The notes beneath the pieces are model-generated. The model had not been told where the DNA came from, ran no database searches, and saw only the letters and a list, made by a program, of their open reading frames with translations. From positions 1 through 64,000 of the forward strand of contig NZ_SEWE01000028.1 in the NCBI RefSeq assembly GCF_004167665.1: DNA of 64,000 nucleotides. The letters are read 5' to 3'. The translations under genes were made by a program, and so were the position numbers. Positions 34,741 to 43,245 of this stretch are shown in pieces; position 1 is the stretch's first letter; the number at the start of each line of letters is the position of its first letter. The stretch comes from Hymenobacter persicinus. Lineage in GTDB: Bacteria; Bacteroidota; Bacteroidia; Cytophagales; Hymenobacteraceae.

Positions 34741-34785
34741 CAGGAGGGTACGGGAGAGTAAGACCCGGGAAGAAACGCAGCTTTG
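34741..34785 (+). promoter_or_regulatory. Tandem-repeat operator and -7 box of the GH28-fucP unit
   Basis: CAGGAGGGTACGGGAG (34741-34756), 21 nt, then CAGCTTTG (34778-34785). The same arrangement precedes rhaT, rhaD and rhaI. The box is identical to that of rhaT. It lies 155 nt before the GH28 start, in a 355-nt gap (34585-34939) that also must hold the CapA promoter; nothing else stands out there. Confidence 0.6.
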
Positions 34786-34939
34786 GCTGAGTGAAAAAGA
34801 GTGAGTTTTAACTGATGCGTGGCCGAGGCTTTGGGAGCTGCGGCCGTGGGAATCCGTTGTTCCGCCGCCCGGCCGCGCATCCAGTTAAAGACTTTTTTTC
34901 CTGGTCTTCCGTGCGCTACCCGCCAAAATCCCACCCGCT

Positions 34940-36370
34940 ATGACTCTGCTGTTCTCGTTTCTGCTGCCGCTGTTTTCCTGGCTCACCGCGTTAGAGGCGC
35001 CCGCCCCGGCGCCCGCTGCCAACCAAGACCCCGCCTGGGTGAAGCAGGTCGGCGCCAAAACCCGGCCGGCCGCCAAAACCCTTTTCTCTGCCGCCACCTA
35101 CGGGGCCGTCGGCGACGGCAAAACCCTCAACACCCAGGCCATCCAGAAGGCTATTGATGCCGCCGCGAAAAAGGGCGGCGTGGTGACCTTCGCCCCGGGC
35201 CAATACGTGACGGGCTCCATCTTCCTGAAAAAGGGCGTCACGCTCGATATTCCCAGGGGCGTCACCCTGCTGGGCAGCCAGGAGCTGAAAGACTACCCCC
35301 AGATTCCGACCCGCATTGCCGGCGTGGAAATGACCTGGCCCGCGGCCCTGATCAATATCCTCGACCAGGACAACGTGGCCATCACCGGCGCGGGCACCGT
35401 GGACGGGCAGGGTAAGCCGTTCTGGGAGAAATACTGGGCCATGCGCAAGGAGTACGACCCGAAAGGCCTGCGCTGGATTGTCGACTACGACGCCCAGCGG
35501 CCCCGCACGGTGCTGGTTTCTAATTCCTCCAACATCACGCTCAAGGGCATTACCCTCCAGCGGGCCGGGTTCTGGACCGTCCACATCCTGTACTCTAAAA
35601 ATGTGACGGCCGACGGGCTGACCGTGCGCAACAACATCGGCGGGCACGGCCCGAGCACCGACGGCATCGACATTGATTCGAGCTCCTACGTGCTGGTGCA
35701 GAACTGCGACATCGACTGCAACGACGACAACTTCTGCCTCAAAGCCGGCCGCGACTGGGACGGCCTGCGCGTGAACCGCCCCACCGAGTACATCCTGATT
35801 CAGAACTGCGTGGCCGGGGCCGGCGACGGGCTCTTCACCTGCGGCTCGGAAACCTCCGGCGGCATCCGCCACGTCATTGCCCGCGGCCTGTCGGCGAAGG
35901 GCACCAAGTACGGCATTCGGCTGAAGTCGGCCACCAACCGCGGAGGTACCGTGGAAGACATTGTGGTGGAAAACATCAAGATGGACGGCGTGCGCGTGCC
36001 CATCATCATGACCATGAACTGGAACCCGAGCTACAGCTACTCCGAGCTGCCGGCCGGCTACACCCAGGCGACCCTACCCGCCCACTGGAAAGCCATGCTG
36101 GCCAAAGTGGAGCCCGCGGAGCGCGGCATTCCGCACTTCCAGAACGTGCGCATCTCGAACCTGACGGCCACCGGGGCCGGCACCGGCATTTCGGCCGAGG
36201 GCGTGGCCACTTCCAAGCTGCTCGACTTCAAGCTCGACAACATCAATATCAGCACCGCCAAGGCCGGCACCGTCGACTTTGCCCAGGGCTGGAACTTGCA
36301 GAAGGTGAGCATCCAGGCCCAGGACAACCAGCCGGTGGCCGTGAAAAACAGCTCCAGCGTCAGCTTTTAG
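34940..36370 (+). CDS. Polygalacturonase-type glycoside hydrolase, GH28
   Basis: 476 residues with a signal peptide (LLFSFLLPLFSWLTALEA). The right-handed beta-helix GH28 core is clear: 'FSAATYGAVGDGKTLNTQAI', the catalytic Asp segments 'GPSTDGIDIDSS' and 'DCNDDNFCLKAGRD', 'FTCGSETSGGIRHV', and 'YGIRLKSATNRGG' with the substrate-binding Arg/Lys. It hydrolyses galacturonic-acid linkages in homogalacturonan or RG-I. It is 15 nt upstream of fucP, so secreted depolymerase and sugar permease are one transcription unit. Confidence 0.92.
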   Translation: MTLLFSFLLPLFSWLTALEAPAPAPAANQDPAWVKQVGAKTRPAAKTLFSAATYGAVGDGKTLNTQAIQKAIDAAAKKGGVVTFAPGQYVTGSIFLKKGVTLDIPRGVTLLGSQELKDYPQIPTRIAGVEMTWPAALINILDQDNVAITGAGTVDGQGKPFWEKYWAMRKEYDPKGLRWIVDYDAQRPRTVLVSNSSNITLKGITLQRAGFWTVHILYSKNVTADGLTVRNNIGGHGPSTDGIDIDSSSYVLVQNCDIDCNDDNFCLKAGRDWDGLRVNRPTEYILIQNCVAGAGDGLFTCGSETSGGIRHVIARGLSAKGTKYGIRLKSATNRGGTVEDIVVENIKMDGVRVPIIMTMNWNPSYSYSELPAGYTQATLPAHWKAMLAKVEPAERGIPHFQNVRISNLTATGAGTGISAEGVATSKLLDFKLDNINISTAKAGTVDFAQGWNLQKVSIQAQDNQPVAVKNSSSVSF

Positions 36371-36385
36371 CTTCGGCCTAAGCGC

Positions 36386-37648
36386 ATGACTGCCCCCGCC
36401 CGCAACCGGCTGTTTGCCGTCGGTCTGATAACCTCGCTGTTCTTTCTGTGGGGCTTTGCCCTGAATCTGAACCCGATTCTGATTCCCCACCTCAAGAAAG
36501 CCTGCCAGCTCACCGACGCCCAGTCGGCCTTTATCGACTCGGCCTCCTACGTGGCCTACTTCCTGCTGGCGTTGCCCGCGGGCAGGTTCATGCAGCGCTA
36601 CGGCTACAAGGGCGGCATCATTGTGGGGCTGCTGCTGTTTGCCGTCGGCGCCTTTTTGTTTTACCCCGCCGCCGCGGCCCGGCACTACGGCTTTTTCCTG
36701 ACGGCCATCTTCATTATTGCCTGCGGCCTGACCTTCCTCGAAACTGCCGCCAACCCTTATATCACCGTGCTCGGAGCCCCCGAAGGTGCAGCCCAGCGCC
36801 TGAATTTTGCCCAGTCGTTCAACGGGCTGGCTGCCACGCTGGCCCCGCTGCTGGGCGGGTACTTTATTCTGTCCGGTACTTCGCTCACGCCCCAACAGGA
36901 AGCGGCCATGCCCGCGGCCGAGTTGCAGGCTTATTTAACCCGGGAAGCCCAGGCCGTGCAGCTGCCTTACCTGCTCATCGGCGGGGTGGTGCTGATAGTG
37001 GCCGTGGTGCTCTACTTCACCCGCCTGCCCGAAATCCAGGAGGCAACGGCTGCTACGCCCGGCGCCGAAACCTCGCTGTGGCGGGAGCAGAACCTGTGGT
37101 GGGGCGTGGTGGCGCAGTTTTTCTACGTCGGGGCCCAGGTGTGCGTGAGCAGCTTCTTCATCCGGTTTGCCGGCCGGGTGGCAGGCATCGAGGAGAAGTC
37201 GGCGGCGCTGTACCTGTCCGGGGCGCTGTTGGGCTTCATGGCCGGGCGCTTCATCGGGACGTTCCTGCTGCGCTACGTGGCGGCAGCCCGACTGCTGGCC
37301 CTGTACAGCGTTATCAACGTGGTGCTGGCGGGCGTGGCCATGCTCACGGGCGGCAAAACGGCGGTACTGGCGCTGGTGGGCGTGGAGTTTTTCATGTCCA
37401 TCATGTTTCCCACCATCTTCTCGCTGAGCATCCGCGGCTTGGGCGCCAACACCAAGCCGGGCTCGTCGTTGGTCATCATGGCCATCGTGGGCGGGGCCGT
37501 GTTTCCCGTCATCATGGGCCAGGTGTCCGATCTTACCTCCATTCAAACGGCCTACGTGGTGCCGGCCCTGTGCTTTGTGGTGGTCTTCTACTTTGCTTGG
37601 CGCAATCTGGCCGTGCGCCACGTGCCGCTGGTGGCCGCCGCGCACTAG
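36386..37648 (+). CDS. fucP: L-fucose:H+ symporter-like MFS permease
   Basis: 420 residues, twelve membrane segments. The N-terminal 'FLWGFALNLNPILIPHLKKA', 'QSAFIDSASYVAYFLLALPA', 'GYKGGIIVGLLLFAVGAFLF' and 'GLTFLETAANPYITVLG' are characteristic of the FucP/GluP/NGT family. The neighbours encode fucose-type oxidative enzymes, which favours L-fucose (or L-galactose) as substrate. It is 15 nt after GH28 and 22 nt before the SDR gene. Confidence 0.88.
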   Translation: MTAPARNRLFAVGLITSLFFLWGFALNLNPILIPHLKKACQLTDAQSAFIDSASYVAYFLLALPAGRFMQRYGYKGGIIVGLLLFAVGAFLFYPAAAARHYGFFLTAIFIIACGLTFLETAANPYITVLGAPEGAAQRLNFAQSFNGLAATLAPLLGGYFILSGTSLTPQQEAAMPAAELQAYLTREAQAVQLPYLLIGGVVLIVAVVLYFTRLPEIQEATAATPGAETSLWREQNLWWGVVAQFFYVGAQVCVSSFFIRFAGRVAGIEEKSAALYLSGALLGFMAGRFIGTFLLRYVAAARLLALYSVINVVLAGVAMLTGGKTAVLALVGVEFFMSIMFPTIFSLSIRGLGANTKPGSSLVIMAIVGGAVFPVIMGQVSDLTSIQTAYVVPALCFVVVFYFAWRNLAVRHVPLVAAAH

Positions 37649-37670
37649 CCCGATTCAACCCAACTACTCT

Positions 37671-38435
37671 ATGTTCAGCTTACTGGGAAAACAGGCCGTC
37701 ATCACCGGCGCCGGCAGCGGCATCGGCCAAGCCATTGCCGCGCTTTTTGCCCGGCAGGGTGCCACAGTCCACATTATTGAGCTGACGGCGGAAGCTGGCC
37801 AAGAAACGGCTGAACTGATCCGGCAGGCCGGGGGCACAGCCCACGTGTACGCCGCCGACGTGAGCCAGTCGGAGCCGGTGCAGGCCGCCTTTCAGGCCAT
37901 TGGCCGCGTCGATATTCTGGTCAACAACGCCGGCATTGCCCACGTGGGCAACGTGGAAAACACCGCCGAAGCCGACTTCGACCGGGTGTACGGCGTCAAC
38001 GTGAAGGGCGCCTACCACTGCCTGCGCGCGGCCGTGCCGGGCATGCGGGCCCAGGGCGGCGGCGTGGTGCTGAATCTGGCCTCCATTGCCGCCCATGTCG
38101 GCCTCACCGACCGGTTTGCCTACTCCGTGAGCAAGGGCGCCATCTTCGCCATGACGTTGTCGGTAGCCCGCGACTATCTGGCCGCCGGCATCCGCTGCAA
38201 CAGCATTTCCCCGGCCCGGGTGCACACCCCGTTCGTGGATGGTTTTGTGGCCAAAAACTACCCTGGTCAGGAAGAGGAAATCTTTGATAAACTCTCCAAA
38301 AGCCAGCCCATCGGCCGCATGGGCCGCCCCGAGGAAGTGGCCGCCCTGGCCCTCTACCTGTGCTCCGATGAGGCCGCCTTCATCACGGGCTGCGACTATC
38401 CGCTCGACGGCGGGTTTATCAAGCTGAATACTTAG
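37671..38435 (+). CDS. SDR oxidoreductase, candidate 2-keto-3-deoxy-L-fuconate dehydrogenase
   Basis: 254 residues from the ATG at 37671. NAD-binding 'GAGSGIG' (13-19), 'NNAGIA' (85-90) and the catalytic Ser138, Tyr151 and Lys155 (in 'FAYSVSKG') are all present. The neighbouring FAH-family gene product would cleave the diketo acid this enzyme makes. In the known L-fucose pathway this SDR oxidises 2-keto-3-deoxy-L-fuconate at C4. The role rests mainly on gene order and family similarity. Confidence 0.8.
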   Translation: MFSLLGKQAVITGAGSGIGQAIAALFARQGATVHIIELTAEAGQETAELIRQAGGTAHVYAADVSQSEPVQAAFQAIGRVDILVNNAGIAHVGNVENTAEADFDRVYGVNVKGAYHCLRAAVPGMRAQGGGVVLNLASIAAHVGLTDRFAYSVSKGAIFAMTLSVARDYLAAGIRCNSISPARVHTPFVDGFVAKNYPGQEEEIFDKLSKSQPIGRMGRPEEVAALALYLCSDEAAFITGCDYPLDGGFIKLNT

Positions 38436-38437
38436 GA

Positions 38438-38524
38438 ATTGGTTTTCGGTTTTGGGTTTATGGTTGTTGGCCAAATACCCACCAGTCACCCCAAAAAAGC
38501 CAAAAACTAACAACCAAGAACCAA
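38438..38524. repeat. Degenerate inverted repeat between SDR and FAH genes
   Basis: A G/T-rich left part ('TTGGTTTTCGGTTTTGGG') and a C/A-rich right part ('AACTAACAACCAAGAACCAA') form an imperfect inverted repeat. It fills most of the 99-nt gap. It resembles the G/T-rich spacer repeats of Hymenobacter-like genomes (from memory), and differs from families A-C. Confidence 0.5.
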
Positions 38525-38534
38525 CCGCCACCCC

Positions 38535-39392
38535 ATGAAACTCATTCGCCACGGCCGGCCCGACCAGGAGCAGCCCGGAATCATCCTCCACGACCAGCAC
38601 TTCGACGTTTCCGCCTTTGGGGAGGATTACAACGAAGCCTTTTTCGCCTCCGACGGGCTGCGCCGGCTGGCGGAATTCGTGCGGCAAAACGAAGGCCGGC
38701 TGCCCAAAGTGGCCGACGGCGCGCGGCTGGGCCCGCCGGTGGCGCGGCCCTCGAAGATTCTGTGCGTGGGCCTCAACTACGCCGACCACGCCCGCGAAAC
38801 CGGCGCCACGCCCCCGCCCGAGCCGGTGCTGTTCATGAAGTCAACCACCGCGCTGGTGGGCCCGAATGACGACATCATCATTCCCCGCAACTCCGTCAAG
38901 ACCGACTGGGAAGTGGAGCTGGCCGTGGTTATCGGCAAGCGGGCCTCTTACGTGACCGAGGCCCAGGCCCACGAGTACATTGCTGGCTACGCCCTGCACA
39001 ACGACGTGTCGGAACGGGAGTTTCAGCTCGAGCGCAGCGGCACCTGGGACAAGGGCAAAGGCTGCGACACCTTCGCGCCGGTAGGTCCCTTCCTGGTCAC
39101 GCCCGACGAAATCCCGGACGTGGACAACCTGCGCCTGTGGCTGAGCGTGAACGGGCAGATGATGCAGAATGGCACCACCGCCAACCTGATTTTCCGCATT
39201 CCCTTCCTGATCAGCTACATCAGCCAGTTCATGACCCTGCTGCCCGGCGACATCATCTCCACCGGCACGCCTGCCGGCGTAGGTCTGGGCTTCAACCCAC
39301 CCGTTTACCTTAAACCCGGCGACGTGGTGGAGCTGGGCATCGACGGCCTGGGTACTTCCCGCCAAGTGTTGAAATCCTATTCGAAAGGCTAG
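38535..39392 (+). CDS. FAH-family hydrolase, candidate 2,4-diketo-3-deoxy-L-fuconate hydrolase
   Basis: 285 residues. Fumarylacetoacetase-fold motifs: 'ILCVGLNYADHARETG', 'PVLFMKSTTALVGPNDDII', 'DWEVELAVVIGKRAS' with the metal Glu pair, 'YALHNDVSEREFQLE', 'KGCDTFAPVGPFLV' and 'LLPGDIISTGTPAGVGLG'. Close relatives cleave 2,4-diketo-3-deoxy-L-fuconate to pyruvate and L-lactate; others are annotated as ureidoglycolate lyases. Position between two SDR genes and after fucP supports the fucose role. Confidence 0.85.
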   Translation: MKLIRHGRPDQEQPGIILHDQHFDVSAFGEDYNEAFFASDGLRRLAEFVRQNEGRLPKVADGARLGPPVARPSKILCVGLNYADHARETGATPPPEPVLFMKSTTALVGPNDDIIIPRNSVKTDWEVELAVVIGKRASYVTEAQAHEYIAGYALHNDVSEREFQLERSGTWDKGKGCDTFAPVGPFLVTPDEIPDVDNLRLWLSVNGQMMQNGTTANLIFRIPFLISYISQFMTLLPGDIISTGTPAGVGLGFNPPVYLKPGDVVELGIDGLGTSRQVLKSYSKG

Positions 39393-39461
39393 TAGCGCGA
39401 ACTGCGTGGCTGGCGCTGCGCCACCACCGCCCCTTGGAAACTTGTTAACTTCTGCCTCGTC

Positions 39462-40253
39462 ATGGATTTAGAGCTCAAAGACCACGTTATCATCGTCACG
39501 GGCGGGGCTAAGGGCATCGGGGAGGGAATCTGCCGGGTGCTGGCCGCCGAGGGCGCCATTCCCGTCATTGTGGGCCGCAGCGAGGCCGATAACCTCGCCA
39601 CCGTGGCGGCGCTGGAAGCCGCCGGGGGCCGGGCCGGGCAGGTGGTGGCCGAGTTGGCCAACCCGGAGGCCAGTGAGCAGGCCGTGGCGGCCGTACTGGC
39701 CCGGTTCGGGCGCATCGACGGGCTGGTCAACAATGCGGGGGTAAACGACGGGGTAGGGCTGGAAAACGGCAGTTACGTGGGCTTTCTGCAAAGCTTGCAT
39801 TCCAACCTGGTGCACTACTACCTGATGGCCCAGCACGCGCTGCCAGCCCTGAAAAAAAGCGGGGGCAGCATCGTCAACATCAGCTCCAAAACGGCCGAAA
39901 CCGGCCAGGGTAACACCTCAGCCTACGCCGCGGCCAACGGCGGCCGCAACGCCCTGACCCGGGAGTGGGCCGTAGAGCTGCTCAAGTACAATATCCGCGT
40001 CAACGCCATTGTAGTGGCCGAGTGCTGGACTCCCCAGTACGAAAAGTGGATCCAAAATCTGCCCGACGCCGAACAGAAGCTGCGCGAAATAACGGCCCGC
40101 ATTCCCCTCGGCCAGCGCATGACCACCGCCGAGGAAATTGCCAACACCACGGCCTTTCTGCTCTCCAGGCGCAGCAGCCACACCACCGGCCAGATCCTGC
40201 ACGTCGACGGCGGCTACGTGCACCTGGACCGGGCCCTGGCTAACGCTGGGTAA
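39462..40253 (+). CDS. SDR, L-fucose dehydrogenase-like, with Asn in place of the catalytic Lys
   Basis: 263 residues. The cofactor site is 'TGGAKGIGEGI' (13-23) and 'NNAGVNDGVGLENG' is family-typical. 'SSKTAETGQGNTSAY' and 'RSSHTTGQILHVDGGYVHLD' closely resemble known L-fucose dehydrogenases. The YxxxK motif reads Tyr155-Ala-Ala-Ala-Asn159, so the catalytic lysine is replaced; the Ser and Tyr remain. The bases (TAC GCC GCG GCC AAC) are unambiguous. It may be a lineage variant that uses another residue, or an altered activity. It is convergent with lutC. Confidence 0.82.
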   Translation: MDLELKDHVIIVTGGAKGIGEGICRVLAAEGAIPVIVGRSEADNLATVAALEAAGGRAGQVVAELANPEASEQAVAAVLARFGRIDGLVNNAGVNDGVGLENGSYVGFLQSLHSNLVHYYLMAQHALPALKKSGGSIVNISSKTAETGQGNTSAYAAANGGRNALTREWAVELLKYNIRVNAIVVAECWTPQYEKWIQNLPDAEQKLREITARIPLGQRMTTAEEIANTTAFLLSRRSSHTTGQILHVDGGYVHLDRALANAG

Positions 40254-40299
40254 GAAGACAACCTTGGTTGAAGCAATTGGCCCAAGAGCAAAGTTGCTT

Positions 40300-40863
40300 C
40301 TACACCAAAAACACGGTCAGGCTGCGGGCGCCGTGGGCGCCGATGACCAAGGACTGCTCGATGTCGGCGGTTTTGGAAGGGCCGGCCAGGAAGATACCGT
40401 AGCTGTCTACCGAACCCAGCCGGGCGTAGGCCTGGTGCATGGTCGCCACGATATCGGCGCGGCGCAGCACCAGGGCCAGGTGCTGGCTCACCACTGGTAG
40501 GGCGCGGTGCAGCATGTTGGCCCCGGGCAGCCACACGGCCCCGTTTTCGGCCACCCCAAACTCGCCCCGCAGCACGGCCAAATCCACGGCCGCCAGCGTT
40601 TCGATGGGCGTCTCCGGCGTCACAGCCACGGTGGCGCTGATTACCTCGGCCGCCACGGTCCGGGCAGTAGGGTAGAGGTGGCGCACTACTTCGTCGAGGC
40701 GGGCAGCATCCGCAACCTCCACCACCTGCCCGCCGATGCCCTGGAGCACGGCCGTAAACCGGTCCAGGGAACTGTCGCCGCCAAAGTCCGGCACGTCGGG
40801 CAGCGGCGTTTCATAAGGTTGATTGGCGCGCACGGCGGCCAGAATTTTCTCGCGGGAGGTCAT
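40300..40863 (-). CDS. lutC: LutC/YkgG-type L-lactate utilisation protein (LUD domain)
   Basis: 187 residues from the ATG at 40863. The LUD domain shows 'VEVADAARLDEVVRHLY', 'AVLRGEFGVAENGAVWL' and 'SYGIFLAGPSKTADIEQSLV'. With LutA and LutB it forms the iron-sulfur L-lactate oxidase complex that turns L-lactate into pyruvate. It is third in the order lutA-lutB-lutC but is separated from lutB by a 104-nt gap filled by an inverted repeat. No lactate permease gene is adjacent. Confidence 0.9.
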   Translation of the reverse strand: MTSREKILAAVRANQPYETPLPDVPDFGGDSSLDRFTAVLQGIGGQVVEVADAARLDEVVRHLYPTARTVAAEVISATVAVTPETPIETLAAVDLAVLRGEFGVAENGAVWLPGANMLHRALPVVSQHLALVLRRADIVATMHQAYARLGSVDSYGIFLAGPSKTADIEQSLVIGAHGARSLTVFLV

Positions 40864-40977
40864 GTGGTGAGATGGGGAAATAGTGAAATAGTGAGCTTGG
40901 GGTTCGGGAGGCGCAGTTCCGCGCGGTTTGCGCCTGCGGAACGACAACTCACCAGTTCACCATCTCACTATTTCACC
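40864..40977. repeat. Inverted-repeat element, family D, overlapping the end of lutB
   Basis: GTGAAATAGTGAG-like sequence on the left (40882-40894) and CTCACTATTTCAC on the right (40964-40976) are inverted. A nested hairpin GTTCCGC (40916-40922) / GCGGAAC (40936-40942) lies in the centre. The right arm includes the lutB stop codon (40968-40970). Confidence 0.75.
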
Positions 40978-42332
40978 GTTTGGGCGTGCCATTCGCGGAA
41001 GCTTTGCTTGGGGGGCGCCGGCAATTCGCGGGCAATGGCCCAGGGGTTGTAGCCGGGGGCGTGGGTGAGGCCGTGGGGTAAAAAGCGCAGGCCGTGGCGG
41101 GCCATTTTGCCACCCGCGCCGAAGATGCCGGGGCGAGCCAAAACGCGGCTCAGCAGCTTCATGCTCCACTTCTTGCTGGCCGGCAGCTCCCCGGCCTGGC
41201 CCAGCACCTGCCGCCACTTGTAGAGCTGGGTGTGGATGTCGATTTTAACCGGGCATACGTCGGTGCAGGAGCCGCAGAGCGTGCTGGCAAAGGGCAAGGA
41301 CGCGTGCCTTTTCATGTCGATGTTGGGCGACAGAATCGCGCCAATCGGGCCGGGGATGGTGAAGTCGTAGCTGTGGCCGCCGCTGCGCCGGTACACTGGG
41401 CAGGTATTCATGCAGGCCCCGCACCGAATGCACTTCAGTGAGGCCCGGAAGTCGGGCCGGCCCAGCTGCTTGGTGCGCCCGTTGTCGACGATGACCACGT
41501 GCATTTCCTTCCCTTCGGCGGGGCGGGTGAAGTGGGACGTGTAGGTGGTCACGGGCTGGCCGGTGGCGCTGCGGGTGAGCAGGCGGGTGAACACGCCCAG
41601 ATCGGACAGGCGCGGAATCAGCTTTTCCATCCCCATGCAGGCAATGTGAACCCGGGCTAGGTTCACGCCCAAATCGGCGTTGCCCTCGTTGGTGCAGACC
41701 ACCACCGAGCCGGTTTCGGCCACCGCGAAGTTGACCCCGGAAATGGCAACTTCCCCGGCCAGAAACTTCTCCCGCAAATGCTGACGGGCGGCCTCGGTGA
41801 GCTGCTGGGGGTCGGTGAGGCCCTTTTCAGTGCCCAGGTGCTGCCAGAAGGTTTCGCCCACGTCCTCCTTCTTCAGGTGAATGGCCGGCAGCACCACGTG
41901 GCTCGGTGCCTCGTCCCGGAGCTGAATAATTCGTTCCCCCAAATCGGTGTCGATAACCTCTACGCCGTGCTGAATCAGGTGGGGATTCAGGTGGCACTCC
42001 TCCGTGAGCATGGACTTGCTCTTCACGACCCGCGTGGCACCCTGGGACCGAATAATATCCAGCACAATGCGGTTATGCTCGTCGGCGTCGGCGGCCCAGT
42101 GCACGTGCACGCCGTTGCGGCGGGCATTTTCCTCAAACTGCTGCAAATAAAAGTGCAGGCGGCTCAGGGTGTGGTCCTTGATGTCGGAGGCCAGTTGGCG
42201 CAACTCCTGAAACTCGGGCACGGCGTACACGGCCTTGTCGCGCTTCTGGCGCACAAACCACAGCGTCTCGTCGTGCCAGGTGGTGCGCTCCTGGTCGAGC
42301 AAAAACAGGTCGGACTTCTGGGAGTGACTCAT
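40968..42332 (-). CDS. lutB: LutB-type L-lactate utilisation iron-sulfur protein
   Basis: 454 residues from the ATG at 42332, which overlaps the lutA stop by 4 nt. The N-terminal LUD domain includes 'VVKSKSMLTEECHLNPHL' and 'ISGVNFAVAETGSVVVCTNE'. The ferredoxin-type part has two clusters of cysteines, 'CIRCGACMNTCPVYR' and 'CGSCTDVCPVKIDIH'. It is the electron-transfer subunit of LutABC. Its last codons and TAG stop come from the family D repeat, so the C-terminus may have been trimmed or extended by that insertion. Confidence 0.93.
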   Translation of the reverse strand: MSHSQKSDLFLLDQERTTWHDETLWFVRQKRDKAVYAVPEFQELRQLASDIKDHTLSRLHFYLQQFEENARRNGVHVHWAADADEHNRIVLDIIRSQGATRVVKSKSMLTEECHLNPHLIQHGVEVIDTDLGERIIQLRDEAPSHVVLPAIHLKKEDVGETFWQHLGTEKGLTDPQQLTEAARQHLREKFLAGEVAISGVNFAVAETGSVVVCTNEGNADLGVNLARVHIACMGMEKLIPRLSDLGVFTRLLTRSATGQPVTTYTSHFTRPAEGKEMHVVIVDNGRTKQLGRPDFRASLKCIRCGACMNTCPVYRRSGGHSYDFTIPGPIGAILSPNIDMKRHASLPFASTLCGSCTDVCPVKIDIHTQLYKWRQVLGQAGELPASKKWSMKLLSRVLARPGIFGAGGKMARHGLRFLPHGLTHAPGYNPWAIARELPAPPKQSFREWHAQTVK

Positions 42333-43069
42333 ACAACGGCGCCGTTCAGGATTTCTACCGCGTGCAGCACTTTTACCGGCAGCTGCTGGCGGCGCACAAT
42401 GCCTTCCAGGTGCATCAGGCACGACATGTCGCCGCCGGTTAGCACGCGCGTGCCGTTGCGCACGTGGTCCTGGACCCGATCCTGGCCCATGCGGGCCGAA
42501 ATGCCGGCCTCGCTCACGCAAAACGTGCCCCCGAAGCCGCAGCACTCATCGTTGCGGTCCAGCTCGGTCAGTTCCAGGCCCTGCACCGAGGAAAGCAGGC
42601 GCCGCAGCTGCCCGTCGCGCACCGGCGTCATTTCCGACTCGTTGGCCTGGTGCAAACCGCGCTGGCCGTGGCAGCTCAGGTGCAGCCCGACTTTGTGCGG
42701 AAACGAGCCCGGAATTTCGGTCACGCCCAGCACGTTGATAATGAAGTCGAACAGCTCCCGGGTGCTGGTGCGCACGTGCTGCACCTGCGGCGTCTGCTCG
42801 ATGATGTCGAAGTGCTTGCGCACGTGGTAGACGCAGCTGCCGGCTGGGGCCACCACGTAGTCATAGTCCCGGAACGTATCGACGAAGTGGCGGTACACGG
42901 GTATGGCGTCGGTTTCGCAGCCGCTGTTGGCCATGGGCTGCCCGCAGCAGGTTTGCTGCTGGGGGAAATCAGCCCGCACGCCCAGCTTTGCCAGCAGTTG
43001 CAGTGTGGCAATGCCGACCTGGGGGTAAAACTGGTCGATGTAGCAGGGCAGGAATAAAGCGACTTTCAT
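42329..43069 (-). CDS. lutA: LutA-type L-lactate utilisation protein (CCG-domain Fe-S oxidoreductase)
   Basis: 246 residues. Two CCG domains are visible: 'LFLPCYIDQFYP' with 'QQQTCCGQPMANSGC', and 'GLHLSCHGQRGL' with 'DRNDECCGFGGTFCV'. These cysteine motifs resemble heterodisulfide reductase subunit B and bind Fe-S clusters. It is the first gene of the lutABC set and couples to lutB by an ATGA overlap. A family C repeat lies just upstream, between it and the kinase gene. Confidence 0.93.
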   Translation of the reverse strand: MKVALFLPCYIDQFYPQVGIATLQLLAKLGVRADFPQQQTCCGQPMANSGCETDAIPVYRHFVDTFRDYDYVVAPAGSCVYHVRKHFDIIEQTPQVQHVRTSTRELFDFIINVLGVTEIPGSFPHKVGLHLSCHGQRGLHQANESEMTPVRDGQLRRLLSSVQGLELTELDRNDECCGFGGTFCVSEAGISARMGQDRVQDHVRNGTRVLTGGDMSCLMHLEGIVRRQQLPVKVLHAVEILNGAVV

Positions 43070-43090
43070 GTACTGAACTAGGAACTACAA

Positions 43091-43234
43091 GCTAGCTCCC
43101 CTCCTCAGATGAGGAGGGGCTAGGGGTGGTTGAACTTGCGTTGAACGACTCTAGAGCTAGTTCTAAAAGGTCGTTCAACAAGTTTACCACCCCGCCCTTC
43201 GGGCACCCCTCCTTGAAAAAAAAGGAGGGGAATT
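43091..43234. repeat. Inverted-repeat element, family C (copy 2)
   Basis: CCCCTCCTCAGATGAGGAGG near the left end, then a GTTCAAC-containing centre, and the hairpin 'CACCCCGCCCTTCGGGC' to the right end. It is the reverse orientation of the copy at 27563-27702. It separates the kinase gene from lutA. Confidence 0.8.
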
Positions 43235-43245
43235 CGTTCTGACTC

